Below, piece after piece: positions 22,118 through 33,157 of a DNA stretch of 64,000 nt (the first letter of the stretch is position 1; every line of letters starts with the position of its first letter). A program made the translations under genes and the position numbers. This stretch comes from Cotesia glomerata (lineage: Eukaryota; Arthropoda; Insecta; Hymenoptera; Braconidae): NCBI RefSeq assembly GCF_020080835.1, contig NC_058165.1, positions 5,927,771 to 5,991,770 of the forward strand. Direction: 5' to 3'. The notes beneath the pieces are model-generated. The model searched no databases, was not told the DNA's origin, and saw only the letters and a program-made list of their open reading frames with translations.

Positions 22118-25100
22118 TTAATTTTCATTTAGCTTTTTATATCCATTAGGATTTTTTTTTTGCCAATTCCACGTGTCAGCGCCTAATAAAAATAAAAATT
22201 ATTTTACTAAAAATATTTTTTTCTAATATTTATATCATAAAAATATTAAAACTTACACATGTCATCAATATTTTTTGTAGCAACCCAGTCAAATTCTTTT
22301 TGCGCCAATGAAGCATCGGCATAACTAGACGATATATCTCCAGGTCGTCTCTTAACGATTTTATAATTGAGATTTTTTCCAGAAGCTTTCTCGAATGCTT
22401 TAATCATTTCTAAAACTGAATAGCCTCGTCCAGTACCTAAATTTACAGGCTTGAAACCTTTGACATCTCGAGAACTTTGGTAAGTGATAGCTTTTACATG
22501 ACCAATAGCCAAATCCATTATATGTATGTAATCTCTAACACCTGTATACGACAGTAACATAGTAAAATTAATAAAAAAGTTTGAAAATCCACAAGTGCAC
22601 GCCTCATAATCTCATTTTCCATAATAAAAATGATTAAAATAAAATACAAATACTTTTAAATCTTTCACGCCATTGTCTACCCAGAAAAGAAAGGTACTGC
22701 GCATGTTTTGTAACGAACCTTATTTACATAGATATAGATATACGAACGATAAGTGTATTTTAGTTTGTCGCTAATTATAATTAAACTACATTGAATTAGA
22801 CCGTGATATTCGAAAGGACTTAGTTTTGAATAATACTGAAGCGTATAAAAAAAAATTAGGAATACGGTTAACCCTACCCTACTAATCATAAGGTTAACCC
22901 TACCCTACTAATAATATCATTATGATTTTATGCAGATATGACCGCTTTATTATGAATTTATGTTAATATCATAATGATTTCATTATTAAATTACTAGAAA
23001 TTTTTTTTCTCCAAAAAAAAAGATAAACATTTTATAACCTAGTTAAAAAAAAAAATTTGTTCCCATAAATATTTTACTTATTACGGGTATCAAATGTATA
23101 TTAATATGCCTTTCATAATGAATCTGATCCGAAACTTATTTTGGTAAAAACAATCGCAGCAGCGATTGAAGATTTCAACAATCGTAATTTAAAGGCTAAT
23201 TGTCCTCTGGAAATGATGTTAATCAAAAATTACCCGTGGATTGCCAAGCAAATAAATAATGCATTGGAGAATCATGCTGGTGAGCATAATAATTACCACG
23301 TGAATTTCATTCAAAAATTTGTAGAACATCAAGAAAAATTTTCAGTTAGTAAATCAATTCTAGACAGGGATCCGATAGATTTACGTAATCCAAAAGCTCT
23401 GAAAGTTCTCAAAAACAACCCAGAAAAGTTCTCCCAGAACTGGGAACTGTATCTGAAGTACATGTACTCTCACTATAAGGAAAGAAGTGTCCATAGATTC
23501 GTGATTTCTGCAGGCTGGTACCAAGATTTCCCTATTAAAATCGCTGAAAAGTGTCTCGATGACCTAAAAAACAAGAATTACTTGGCGTTGATCATTTCGG
23601 CGTTACTGTTCGAAGGGCCAGTGCTGGAAAAACTAATCACACCTTTCCTCCCTACGTCTGATGTGATAAATTTCGAGCAAAAAGAAGCTAAAAAAGATTA
23701 CAGTTTGGAGAAAACCACCGTGAGAGCTTTTAATATCGTCAAGCCACCAGTTTCATTAGATTTTATTGCAGAGTACTGCAAAAGTGACCATATTCATATG
23801 ATAACCCACTGCCTTTTCAATGTAACTCGCCGAACATCGGCGGCTGGGGTGATTTCTTTTGCAAGGAAGCTTACGAACCGACCAATATCTGTGAAGAAAC
23901 ATGGGATCAGATTGTTTTTCTTGGTCAGTAGTGTTCAAGAAATTCGTGAGTTTTTGATCAATTTGTGGAGAACCGAAACACACATGACAATCAAAACGCT
24001 GGTATTTAAATCTGCGCGAAAGGTTTTCGAAGAGAATCCTAATGATGGAACTTGGAGGCTAGTTAAGAAATGTGTCGATAGCCTTAAGTCAGAAAATAAA
24101 GACATTTTGGAGAAGGTCACAGAACTTGAAACTATCCCTAACGAATATATCTCAGAATATGTTAAATTGTTGATCAAAGTGTACCGCAGGATTGGAGGTG
24201 AGGGTATGGATGTCTGGTCTTACATCAAGAAGCTCCTGGAGCAGGTCAATGAACATATCGCTACGCTGTATGCTGAAGAAATTCATGAAGAAATTATTGA
24301 TAACTTCGTCCTCGATATGTCGTTTCCAAAAGATATACTTAAGGCAGGATTTGACTATCTTCTCAATATATACATTGGCAATGCAGGAGAAAAGCTAGAA
24401 AGAAGGCTGGTCCGTTTTGAGGAAAGTTTTAGAAAAATAGTCTCCGAAAGTTGGAGCACTTCCTATCCAAACGATCCAAGCTCCTATCCAGCGAACTATT
24501 TTGTCCACAACGCGATTTCCAATGTTACACTCAATTTTTCTTCTAATCCTCTAAAAGCGAGGTTGATCAATGTTTTACTTAATATATTCAATGCTGTGTT
24601 GAAGCCTCAGCAAGATCCAGAGTCTTTTTTACGGCTGATCTTCAGCTCTTTTTTACAAGATCCTATTTCCCCGCAAGAACTCGCTTCGAAAGTTAGCACA
24701 ATCCTGCCGAAACTAGATGAAATTTTCTCGATTACTCTGATGTCAATTGCATCGTGCTTGTTTCACCAGTTAATCAGTTTTTCCTGCTGCTCGCCTCAGT
24801 ATCAACTGGATCTAGTTCAAAGCTTGATAGACTTTAACAATAACGAGACGACCATTTTTGCAGCAGAGCTTTTATACTTGATGAGTCCTCGTTTCGAAAT
24901 AAAACGATTTCTTGAGATTATTACGGCCCTCCAGCAACATGCGCACCCTGCAGTCATGGCTATAGCTCATGTTATTTTGCATATGCACTCATAAAAAATT
25001 GTGTTCTTCTAATAATATTTTTAGAGGCAGATTTTTGTATTGAAGTAAATCAATAAACATTTTTTTATTTCCCTGAACTATTACACCTTTTCATTACCTC

Positions 25101-28100
25101 TACGTCAAAAATCCTACAAAAATTTTATAGCCTTTACAAATATATAAAATTAAAGTAAAAATAATAAAACGGTAGACGCCGCAGGTCATTACCACACGGA
25201 TAAAAATAATTAGTATCGTCTACCAATTATTTTTCGGTTGAGGCAACTGATTTTTTCGGAGTTCTCTCTTGGATTAAGTTCATTTTTAACTTCCTGGTAG
25301 GAAAATTAAAAATTAAAAAAAAAATAGGGAAATTATAGGTTTACCCCGATTTTCAAAAATCGAGTTTTTATCAGATTTCGACGTTTTGAGGTTAGGAAGC
25401 TATTCTGACGAATTTGTGTGCAAGCCTTATATACACAGAAAAATAAATTAACTTGAATTAAGAGAAAAATTCTTGAACCAAGAAAGCAATTTTGAAGAGT
25501 TGTATATTGTCTTGGATCAAGACGAAAAATTCTTGAATCAATTAAAACATACCTAAACCAAGAAAAAGTTCTTAGTTTAAAAATTTTTCTACCTGAATAA
25601 AGAAAATGAAATTCTCCAAAATTATTTTTTTGTTATACTCGCTTCAAAAGTTCAACTTTTGAGCGCTGGGTGGCGTCCGAAAAGATACTCATTTCTAGAG
25701 ACTCTACCATACCGTCTTTTTCCATGGCCTAGGCCGCAAAGTTTACTTCCTCCTTCTTTCCATGCTGTCTTTGTGCAGTCGGATGAAATTTAGAACAATA
25801 TAAATCAAATTCTAGTGTACCGACCGATGATTTTGAGTAAATTTAAACTTGGTTACTATTGAGTGGTGCTAATTATTTCTCTGCTGGCAGTTTATTACAA
25901 AGCGGACCAAATGATAATAAAATAACCACGCTATAAATAAATATTTATAAAAAGATAATTAATATAATATTAAGTATTTTTTGCCCTTGTGAAACTGCAT
26001 AAAATTTGAATATGTCATTATTTGCCTCCTATCCCTCAAAAGTTAAACTTATGAAGCGATAATTGACAACGACGATTTTACGATATTCGCTTTAAAGTTT
26101 GTGATGCGAATGTACGAAAACGAGTGTAAATTTCTGTCCTCGGCTTCGTCTCGGACGTTAAAATTGCGCCAGTTTTCGTACATTCCCGCTACAAACCTTA
26201 AGCTCATATTGCAACATCGTCGTTGTCAGAAAATCGCCACTTTGCGGCCATATGACATAAATTACTATTTTGATTCAAGTAAATTTTTTTTCTGTGTAAC
26301 TTTTAAACGGCTCGACTGATCAGAAAGTGGTTGACGGCAATCGAAAGGGTTTCACTCAACTTAGATTTCCTGAAAATTTGAATCGATTTAACCCGATAGA
26401 TTTTAAGAAATTTCAAAAAAACCGCTTCGCTCATGAGGCGTGCAATATTTAAATACAATCAATTATTATTGTTATTGTTTTTTTTTTTTTTTTTTAATGA
26501 ATAATAATATTTTACTAACCTGTACCATCGTGTGTTTCATGATCATCACCGTAAACATATAATACATCTCGTTTACCAACAGCAACTTGAGCAATAAATG
26601 GCATTAAATTATTAGGAATTCCATTCGGATCCTCTCCAATTTCACCAGATGGGTGTGCGCCAACGGGATTAAAATACCTTAAAGATATTACTGACCACGA
26701 TTTATCAGCTGTACATAAATCTTTTAAAAATTCTTCTACCATAAATTTTGTTTTTCCGTAAGGATTAGTGCAGTTACCAGTTACCATTTCTTCAGTTTGT
26801 GGTAACTTTTCCGGTACACCATAAACAGTTGCACTGCTTGAAAAAATTAGATTTTTGACATTATACTCTTTCATTACTTGCAACAAATTAAGAGTACCTC
26901 CGACATTTGTTTTGTAATATTCTAAAGGTTTTTGACATGATTCACCGACCGCTTTCAAAGCAGCAAAATGAGTGACACATTGAAATTTGTACTAAAATAA
27001 TTATAATAAATTTATTTATAAAACTACTAATAAATCTAAATAAAAAATTATCTTTGCAAAATTATTTACCTTTTTAAATAATTTTTTTAAAGCACCTAAA
27101 TCTGTAATATCACATTCTTCAAATATAACTGTTTTATTGGAAAGTTTTTCTATACGTAAAACACATTCTGGTTTACTAGCGTTCGGATCTGTAAATAAAG
27201 ACATCAAATTAACCGTTAAAAATAAATAGGATTCTTATATATGATTACTAAATATCTATTACTCAAATTTTCGTTTTAAATTAAAACATTTTAACTAATA
27301 AAATACTTAATGATCGAATACATTGTACTATCTTACTAAATGTATATTAAATTTGTAAATTAATAAAATAATAAATAAATCTTTTTAACCTTTCGTTACT
27401 CGCGCTATAAGCGTGACGCCGCCTAACAACTACTCAACCTATAGAGACTCACTATAGTGCGAGCGAGAAACTAAAAAAGACGCGAGTAACGAAGGGTTAA
27501 TAGTGCAATGACCCAAAGAATAATATACGGACATTAAAAAAAATATGTCTTTTTTCGAAGATTATTGAAAGAGCGCATAAAAGTCGAATTTCATTCACAT
27601 TGAAATGAGTTGTATATAAATAAAAGTAAATTAAACATAATACGAAAAATTATATGCAATTAACGTAAAAGACCCAATACCGGAACGAGACCCAATACCA
27701 GAACGATTTGACAATTATTATTTTATATTTTATCTCGTACTCAATCAAATTAAACAAACTTTTCTTTATTAGAAACCTCAATCTTTTTTTTACATAATAA
27801 AATATGAATGAAACTTTAAATTATATTTGAAATATTGAAAAAAAATGTTAATGATGTCAATAGTCTTAGATTTCTGACTTATCAAGGTCTCTTAATGGTT
27901 TTGCTAAGAAATCACTCGATGATCTTAAGCTCATAGAAACCTAATGGAAATACTTTTCACTAAAATTTTTTTTTTATGTATTAATACAAATACTAAGAAT
28001 TCGATGCAATTAACTGATAATACAAAAAAGACCCTTTTGTTATTTAAAATTTACTGTTCGTCTATTGGTACACCCGAAATGAGCTAATACCCAGTATCGG

Positions 28101-29194
28101 AACAGTCAGCTATATTGATATTATTTATTGACATTTACGATATACTGTGTTGATTGTTTACATCAAGCACAACAACAAAAGTTTTTGTGAAATAACATTT
28201 AATACAGAAAGTAATTTTATAATAAAAATTGCTTCAAATATTCGTAAATTTTAACTTGAAGAACAAAAGCAAATTTCTGTTTTGGAATTTTCTTTTTTAC
28301 ATAAGTGTCGTCAAGTATAACCTCGAATCGTTTATTTTTTTTTTTGGATTCTTGGTAAAAATTTATTTGATTTTTTAATATTAAATAATTATTGTTAGTT
28401 TCACTATGCATACATGTCATTTGAGTTCTGAATTAACTGCTTAATTTTTTATAGGTAGTAGTAGCATGCCGAAAGTTAAGTCGAAGATAACATTTTATAA
28501 ATTAGTTTTATAAATTCAGAAAAATTCATATAAAGTATTATGATTTGTTAATTAATTCAGCTTACGAAAAGCGGACTCTTTAGATTAAAAAAATTAGTTT
28601 TATTTATCGTTCCGGTATTGGGTCAACCATATTCCGGTATTGGGACTAGGCATTTAAGGTGTTCCGATACTGAGTCTTTTAGACTTTTTCAAAAAACATG
28701 TTTTTTTTTAATATTAAATTCGACAAAATTGATAAATTTAATTATTTTCGTGTAGCTGCATGTTTATTCTATATGATTGGATGAATTATTATTACTAATG
28801 AACCATTTGAATATTTTCTAAGTAATAAAAACCAGTCATGTACCCTTCGTCGTTCCGGTATTGGGTCTTTTACCTTATGTGAATAATTTATAAAATTTTG
28901 CTTTGTAAATATTACAAGACAAATGCGACAATATGATAATTATTATTTAAAAAAAAATTTTTTTCTCAATTATTATTAAGAAAAAAAATTTTTTCAATTT
29001 TTATTATTATTATTGTATAAAAATTTTATAAATATTAATTAAAATATAAAAACTACAAATTCCTCACCTTTGTAAGCATTTCCAAGATTATCAATGACCA
29101 CCACTGTAAAATCCTGTTTAACTAATTCTAATACAGTATGAGAGCCGATATACCCAGCACCTCCAGTCACTAACACGTTCCATTTTTCTTTCAT
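22118..29194 (-). CDS. Gale: UDP-galactose 4-epimerase
   Basis: Leloir-pathway enzyme interconverting UDP-galactose and UDP-glucose in the cytosol with bound NAD. Five exons with matching GT-AG phases: 29068-29194, 27070-27188, 26520-26991, 22257-22541 and 22118-22182, giving 355 aa, the normal animal length. The Rossmann motif TGGAGYIGSH lies at residues 10-19. The catalytic Ser is in SSSATVYG (133-140), and Tyr160/Lys164 lie in NPYGKTK. Family signatures RYFNPVGAHPSG, EDPNGIPNNLMPF, DGTGVRDYIHIMDLA and LGTGRGYSVLEM are intact. The protein ends WQKKNPNGYKKLNEN. All key residues are present, so it should be active. Intron 1 (27189-29067) carries a TIR element and a MITE. Intron 3 (22542-26519) holds an unrelated frame on the other strand. 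The start is the first ATG, directly before the Rossmann strand. Confidence 0.97.
23105..24994 (+). CDS. Nested intronless frame of unknown function, helical-repeat protein
   Basis: The open frame runs from a stop at 23102 to TAA at 24992-24994, about 629 codons. It lies entirely within GALE intron 3 on the opposite strand. The first in-frame ATG is at 23213, which would give 593 aa. The codons before it (ESDPKLILVKTIAAAIEDF) look like genuine protein, so the original start is probably missing. The product is almost all amphipathic helix with no transmembrane segment, consistent with an alpha-solenoid (HEAT/ARM-like) scaffold; I recognise no catalytic motif or named family. There is no intron and no damage over about 1.9 kb. 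A polyadenylation signal (AATAAA) lies about 55 bases past the stop. The simplest reading is a 5'-truncated retrocopy, or a gene whose first exon I cannot see. Confidence 0.6.
   Translation, partial: YAFHNESDPKLILVKTIAAAIEDFNNRNLKANCPLEMMLIKNYPWIAKQINNALENHAGEHNNYHVNFIQKFVEHQEKFSVSKSILDRDPIDLRNPKALKVLKNNPEKFSQNWELYLKYMYSHYKERSVHRFVISAGWYQDFPIKIAEKCLDDLKNKNYLALIISALLFEGPVLEKLITPFLPTSDVINFEQKEAKKDYSLEKTTVRAFNIVKPPVSLDFIAEYCKSDHIHMITHCLFNVTRRTSAAGVISFARKLTNRPISVKKHGIRLFFLVSSVQEIREFLINLWRTETHMTIKTLVFKSARKVFEENPNDGTWRLVKKCVDSLKSENKDILEKVTELETIPNEYISEYVKLLIKVYRRIGGEGMDVWSYIKKLLEQVNEHIATLYAEEIHEEIIDNFVLDMSFPKDILKAGFDYLLNIYIGNAGEKLERRLVRFEESFRKIVSESWSTSYPNDPSSYPANYFVHNAISNVTLNFSSNPLKARLINVLLNIFNAVLKPQQDPESFLRLIFSSFLQDPISPQELASKVSTILPKLDEIFSITLMSIASCLFHQLISFSCCSPQYQLDLVQSLIDFNNNETTIFAAELLYLMSPRFEIKRFLEIITALQQHAHPAVMAIAHVILHMHS
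25287..25430 (+). repeat. A-unit repeat, degenerate start
   Basis: TTTTTAACTTCCTGGTAGG, then CCCCGATTTTCAAAAATCGAG and CGACGTTTTGAGG in A-unit order, breaking off where a TIR element begins. A middle A-unit piece reappears at 26280-26420. Confidence 0.6.
25432..25638. mobile_element. MITE with ACACAGAAAAA ends (CTTGAATCAAG family)
   Basis: About 200 bp of self-complementary phrases: TTCTTGAACCAAG, GTCTTGGATCAAGAC, TTCTTGAATCAA. It is headed by ACACAGAAAAATAAATTAAC. The same family occurs at 30205-34805 (interrupted), 43763-43985 and 51123-51569. Confidence 0.65.
26064..26228. repeat. Palindromic MITE, about 165 bp
   Basis: TGACAACGACGATTTT at the left pairs with CATCGTCGTTGTCA at the right. 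Inside, GTTTGTGATGCGAATGTACG pairs with CGTACATTCCCGC and ACAAAC. The loop carries CCTCGGCTTCGTCTCGG. Confidence 0.65.
26280..26420 (+). repeat. A-unit repeat, middle fragment
   Basis: AACTTTTAAACGGCTCGACTG, CGAAAGGGTTTCACTC, AACTTAGATTT and GATAGATTTTAAGAAATTTC in A-unit order, strongly diverged. Confidence 0.5.
27389..27496. mobile_element. 108-bp MITE flanked by TTAA
   Basis: Lies in GALE intron 1. TTAA is at 27385-27388 and 27497-27500. Ends are CCTTTCGTTACTCGCG and the inverse CGCGAGTAACGAAGGG. This is a classic small TTAA-target (piggyBac- or Kolobok-type) non-autonomous element. Confidence 0.8.
27665..28873. mobile_element. TIR element of 1.2 kb in GALE intron 1
   Basis: The end GTAAAAGACCCAATACCGGA (27665 onward) is repeated inverted at 28850-28873. 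Extra subterminal copies of the ATACCGGAACGA word lie at 27690-27712 and 28605-28660. No intact transposase. Confidence 0.75.
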
Positions 29195-30204
29195 TATTTA
29201 ATAAAATTGTTACTAATAATTATTACTTGTATAATAAAATATTAAAAAATAAATTCTGTAAAGCAATGATCTTTTACTACGTGACTACTCAGCCTACCTG
29301 TACAGTTAAATCTTTCGATATTGACCGACTCATTCCAAGATCATTCCGTGTAGCCACCATTCCCTCATCTTATGGATACTATACACAGTGTATAGTCTCC
29401 ATGTCTCATCTCTTCGACACTGAACTGTCCTGTTTCTCTTTGCGCAGTTACATGCGCAAAAAAAATAAATACATTCAAATTAGGATCTTTTTTTTCTCTG
29501 AGCGAAGCAATTATTTTATTTTTATTTTTTTTTTCTTCGTTAATTTCTAAATTATTTCTACCACATAAAAAAATAAAAATCAATTAAAAATGATGTAACT
29601 GGCTTCCCTAACTATGATTGAGTTAATTTATTAATTGGATCGGTTTAATTATTATTGAGACATTGTTATCAATGTGAAGAATATAACGTAACTAGTTATT
29701 TTTAGATAAAAAAATAACCCACTTAAATGATGTGTTTTCAAACACAGAAATAACTAACATGACAATGAACTTTCAAGTAATACTGATAAAAATGATAATT
29801 ATTACATTTTTATTATCGGACAAAAAAAATGTATTATGAAATTTAATTTTATACAATTTTTGATACAAAAATTGCCGGCTATTCTTAACAATTAGTATAA
29901 CAATTACTATTCACAGTTAGGTAATGACTAACTATTTAAATGATGAAATTAGGTTTCATAATAGTCATTATAACACAAGAAATGAAGGTTTATTAAAAAT
30001 AGTGCGTACACGTACTTATACTACAGAGAAAATAATTGTTTTTAAACCAATGAAATAAACAATGCGAGAATCATATAATTGTATTTAAAATGCTACTTAA
30101 AAGCTTTATCAAATTTAATATTGTGGTTATGCCGATAAAATTTGATAATAATAAATGTATAAGATGAAATTTGATATTAATTAACTATATGATAATATGC
30201 ATGC
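29195..30204. other. GALE upstream region
   Basis: AT-rich sequence upstream of the epimerase start. No convincing TATA or other gene. The promoter presumably lies here. Confidence 0.35.
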
Positions 30205-30295
30205 AAAAAAAAAAATAAATTAAATCAAGAAAAAATTCTTGAACCAAGAAAATAATTTTGAAAAGTTTTATCGTCTTGAATCAAGACAAAAAATG
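30205..30295. mobile_element. CTTGAATCAAG MITE, left part
   Basis: AATCAAGAAAAAATTCTTG, AACCAAG and GTCTTGAATCAAGAC, as in the 25432 copy. The matching right part begins at 33105 and ends near 34805 (GATTCAAGTTC then a T run and CTGTGTATA). It was therefore split by later insertions. Confidence 0.55.
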
Positions 30296-30418
30296 AGGAA
30301 AACGGTTGACCCTGAAGGCCATCCCTGCAACTTCCCGCTAATTCCATACCTGGGCGCTTAAAATTGCATTTACGACGTTTTTGAGCTCAAAAATACAATT
30401 TATATGCCCTGATTAAAA
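30296..30418 (-). repeat. A-unit repeat, left fragment
   Basis: AAAACGGTTGACCCTGAAGG, CCATCCCTGCAACTTCC, the GCGCTTAAAATTGCA word and one TTTTTGAGCTCAAAAA. The rest is replaced by other sequence until 32911. Confidence 0.8.
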
Positions 30419-30736
30419 AAAAGAATTTGATAGAATTAAAAAAATTTATATCCTCATGAATGCTATCCAATCCTGAAAATATGATTCAAAAGGATTCAAC
30501 ATGATTCAAATTTTTTAATTCTGTTAAATACTATTTAATTCTAAAAATATGATTTAACAGAATTTTAAAGGATTTAAACTGTTAAATACTGTCAAATGCT
30601 TGTAAATCCTCAAAATATAATTAATTAAGATTTAAGATGATTAAAAACCTTGAATACTACTGAATACTTTTAAATTCTAAAAATATGATTCATAATGATA
30701 TAAGGCTACTCAAAATTTTAAATACTATTCAGTAAT

Positions 30737-30905
30737 TCCCAGTGAACACAATTATGTCAAACTGACGTCAGAATGACGTCATGCTACGTCATGATTGACG
30801 TAAGTTGTAAGTCATGATTGACGTAAGATGTTAGTCATATATAACTCATAGTTTCCCACTTCCTGACGTAAGATTCTTACGTAATACGTATGACGTACCT
30901 ATGAT
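30737..30905. repeat. TGACGT-rich element end (CCCAGTGAACAC)
   Basis: CCCAGTGAACACAATTATG is followed by a cluster of TGACGTCA and TGACGTAA words. A mirrored end is present at 34905-35003. Confidence 0.55.
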
Positions 30906-31044
30906 GTAACTGATGTCAAAATTAATTACGCGGAAGAATATTTTTTGAAAAAAAAAGTAACATTTAATTATGCGGTTTTGGGTTCGAATAATAATTTCGA
31001 GACTGATTACATGCTGAGGAAAAAAATTTGGAGTTGAAAAATCC

Positions 31045-31130
31045 TGGCGTGTGCTGGGCTTGAACTCGGGTCCATTGAATCCGGAGTCTTGAATGCTGCT
31101 CACTTATCTGCACCACGATTGATATTAAAA
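31045..31130 (-). repeat. tRNA-derived SINE-like fragment
   Basis: On the minus strand, a B-box-like GAGTTCAAGCCC and an A-box-like TGGTGCAGATAAGTGAGCAG are spaced as in Pol III promoters. No closed acceptor stem. Confidence 0.3.
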
Positions 31131-31915
31131 CGCTTATTTAAATCTATATAAATTTAAGAGTTGGAAAGGATTAAGTTTATTTGTTTTTCTCAAGTTTCAT
31201 TAAGATTTGTGATGAGATTGCATGGAAATTGATAAATTTTTTCTAAATTTGATAAATTTTCAGAATTTCCATAAATTAATATTTCATTAGTCATAAGAAC
31301 GTCATAACGATGTCATATTATCGTCATAAATTCAGAAAGTTGAAAACAAAAATGTTTAGATTGTCCAATTGAACGCAAAATGCCACTTAAAGTTAAAAAA
31401 TTTTTCCTAAATTCATGAAAATTCATAAAACATAATTAAAGAAAATTATATTACTTTCATGAAAGCAATACTTTTGCAAAAGCCCATCAGTCTTCAATTA
31501 TTAATATTTCAGCTACCAATGGTTGCACAGCAAATTAGAAGACATTTTCGGAAGCTGGAATGAATTTTCTTTGAGGACCTGTCAAGTCAAGAAACGAAGA
31601 AAGTTTTCTAAGCCTCTGAGACGAAAAAGAAGAAATTAAAAATTTTGAAAAAGTTCTCCTTCATGCCATTTTTAGCTAAAATTTTTTGTCAGAAAATCTA
31701 TAAACTATAATCATGAAGTTTTACAGCTTTAAAATGCATCTTTTTAGATTTGCAAAACAATCATTTTTCACTGAGATACAGCTGGTCAAAAATCGGGAAA
31801 AATTCAGACTTCTTTGTGGGTAGTATGCATAGGAAATAATTTATTCCAACTTCTAAATGATCATGGTTTTTTATCACAATTAAATTTTCCATTTTCCATT
31901 ATAGATACAATAATA
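31131..31915. other. Gene-free AT-rich stretch
   Basis: No gene or element end recognised. Confidence 0.35.
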
Positions 31916-32246
31916 AGGAAGAAAACTCATAAAAATCATAGAGTATACCCTACAGAAGATTTCCAGACCCATAATTGATCGATCAACCCCATGGACACCG
32001 TGTAACAGCCCCATAAAAGGCGATTTTTGTGTAAATTGACAGAAAATTAACAGTTAAAAATTTATTCCTCGGTGTCTACTGGAGATTCAGGAAGGAAACT
32101 CATAGAAATCATAGAGTACACCCTACAGAAGATTTCCAGACCCATAATTGATCGATCAACCCCATGGACACCGAGTAACAGCGCCATAAAAGGCGATTTT
32201 TGAGTAAATTGACAGAAAATTGACTGTTAAAAATTTATTCCTCGGT
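31916..32246 (+). repeat. Two tandem copies of a unit of about 170 bp
   Basis: The phrases CTCATA(A/G)AAATCATAGAG, CAGAAGATTTCCAGACCC, CCCCATGGACACCG and TTATTCCTCGGTGTC occur twice, once from about 31916 and again from about 32089. The second copy ends exactly where LINE sequence begins. Confidence 0.8.
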
Positions 32247-32910
32247 GTCACTCTTGCATGGAATGCTGCAGAGAAAGGTCGGTGGACGTACCGTCTCATA
32301 CCTCGGATTGATATGTGGTTCAACCGGAGTCACGGTGAGATCAACTATTATTTAACGCAGATGTTATCAGGACACGGATGTTACCGGAAGTATCTTCACC
32401 GCTTTAAGCACGATGATACCTCAGAGTGCCCGTCCTGTCCAGAGGTCAATGAAGATGCGGAGCATGTTTTCTTTGTGTGTCCACGTTTCAACCAACAGCG
32501 CGATGAGTTAGAGAAGATTCTGAAAAAGAGAACCCAACCAGAGTCAATAGTAGAAGCAATGTTGTCGTCAGAAGCTGCCTGGAACGCCACAAGCACTTTT
32601 GCTACAAAAGTGCTTACAGAGTTGCGATCCATTGAGAGGAAAAGAGCGAAAGACAGAATCGAGAAGGAAGAAATAACATCTTAGCCACCAGAAGGAAGAG
32701 CGGCAGCTAATTCCTCCCCCCGCGAAGAAATGCCTGACGGCGGTACCATGGGGGATCAGAGGATAGAAGAGAAAGGGGTTTAGGGTTTAGTGGGTAGGGG
32801 CATCAGCGTCGAGTTTTAGTATGACGTTGCGTCGAGTCGCCACATATCCAGGCCAAACAGCTATGCCTAGAATCCGTAAAAAGGATTCCCCCCCCCTAAG
32901 GAAAAAAAAA
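32246..32910 (+). mobile_element. R1-clade LINE, 3' fragment
   Basis: Nearly identical to 10240-10900. It has the WFNRSHGEINYYLTQMLSGH segment, the CPSC-x8-H-x4-C zinc knuckle (SECPSCPEVNEDAEHVFFVC), a stop at 32684, and the same 3' UTR with C run, AAGG and A tail. The A tail abuts (AC)n then (ACAT)n and the right half of an A-unit. It shares a single frame across the segment broken in the 9071 copy. Confidence 0.9.
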
Positions 32911-33104
32911 ACACACACACACACATACATACATACATACATACATACATACATAGTGACACCCTCACGGGGATAGTTAGGGAAGCTTCCTGTGACCCCC
33001 AAACGTCGAGATCTGATGAAAACTCGATTTTTGTAAAACGGGGTAAAACCAATAACTTCCCGATTTTTGAAAATCTGAGATTTTCTTCGCGGGAAGTTAA
33101 AAAT
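32911..33104 (-). repeat. A-unit repeat, right part beyond the LINE
   Basis: (AC)n/(ACAT)n to 32953, then GGATAGTTAGGGAAGCTTCC, GATGAAAACTCGATTTTTG and CGCGGGAAGTTAAAAA. Confidence 0.85.
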
Positions 33105-33157
33105 TCTTAAGAATTGAGTCAAGTAAAATTTACTTGTACCAAAAAAAGTTTCTTAGT

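Noticed and set aside
22571..22610. Similarity between a stretch near GALE and the 3' end of the Nrf gene (AGTGCA...CCTCATAA)
   Set aside because: Only about 35 bases, and the GCACGCCTCAT word recurs elsewhere as a short repeat; not enough to infer a gene fragment.
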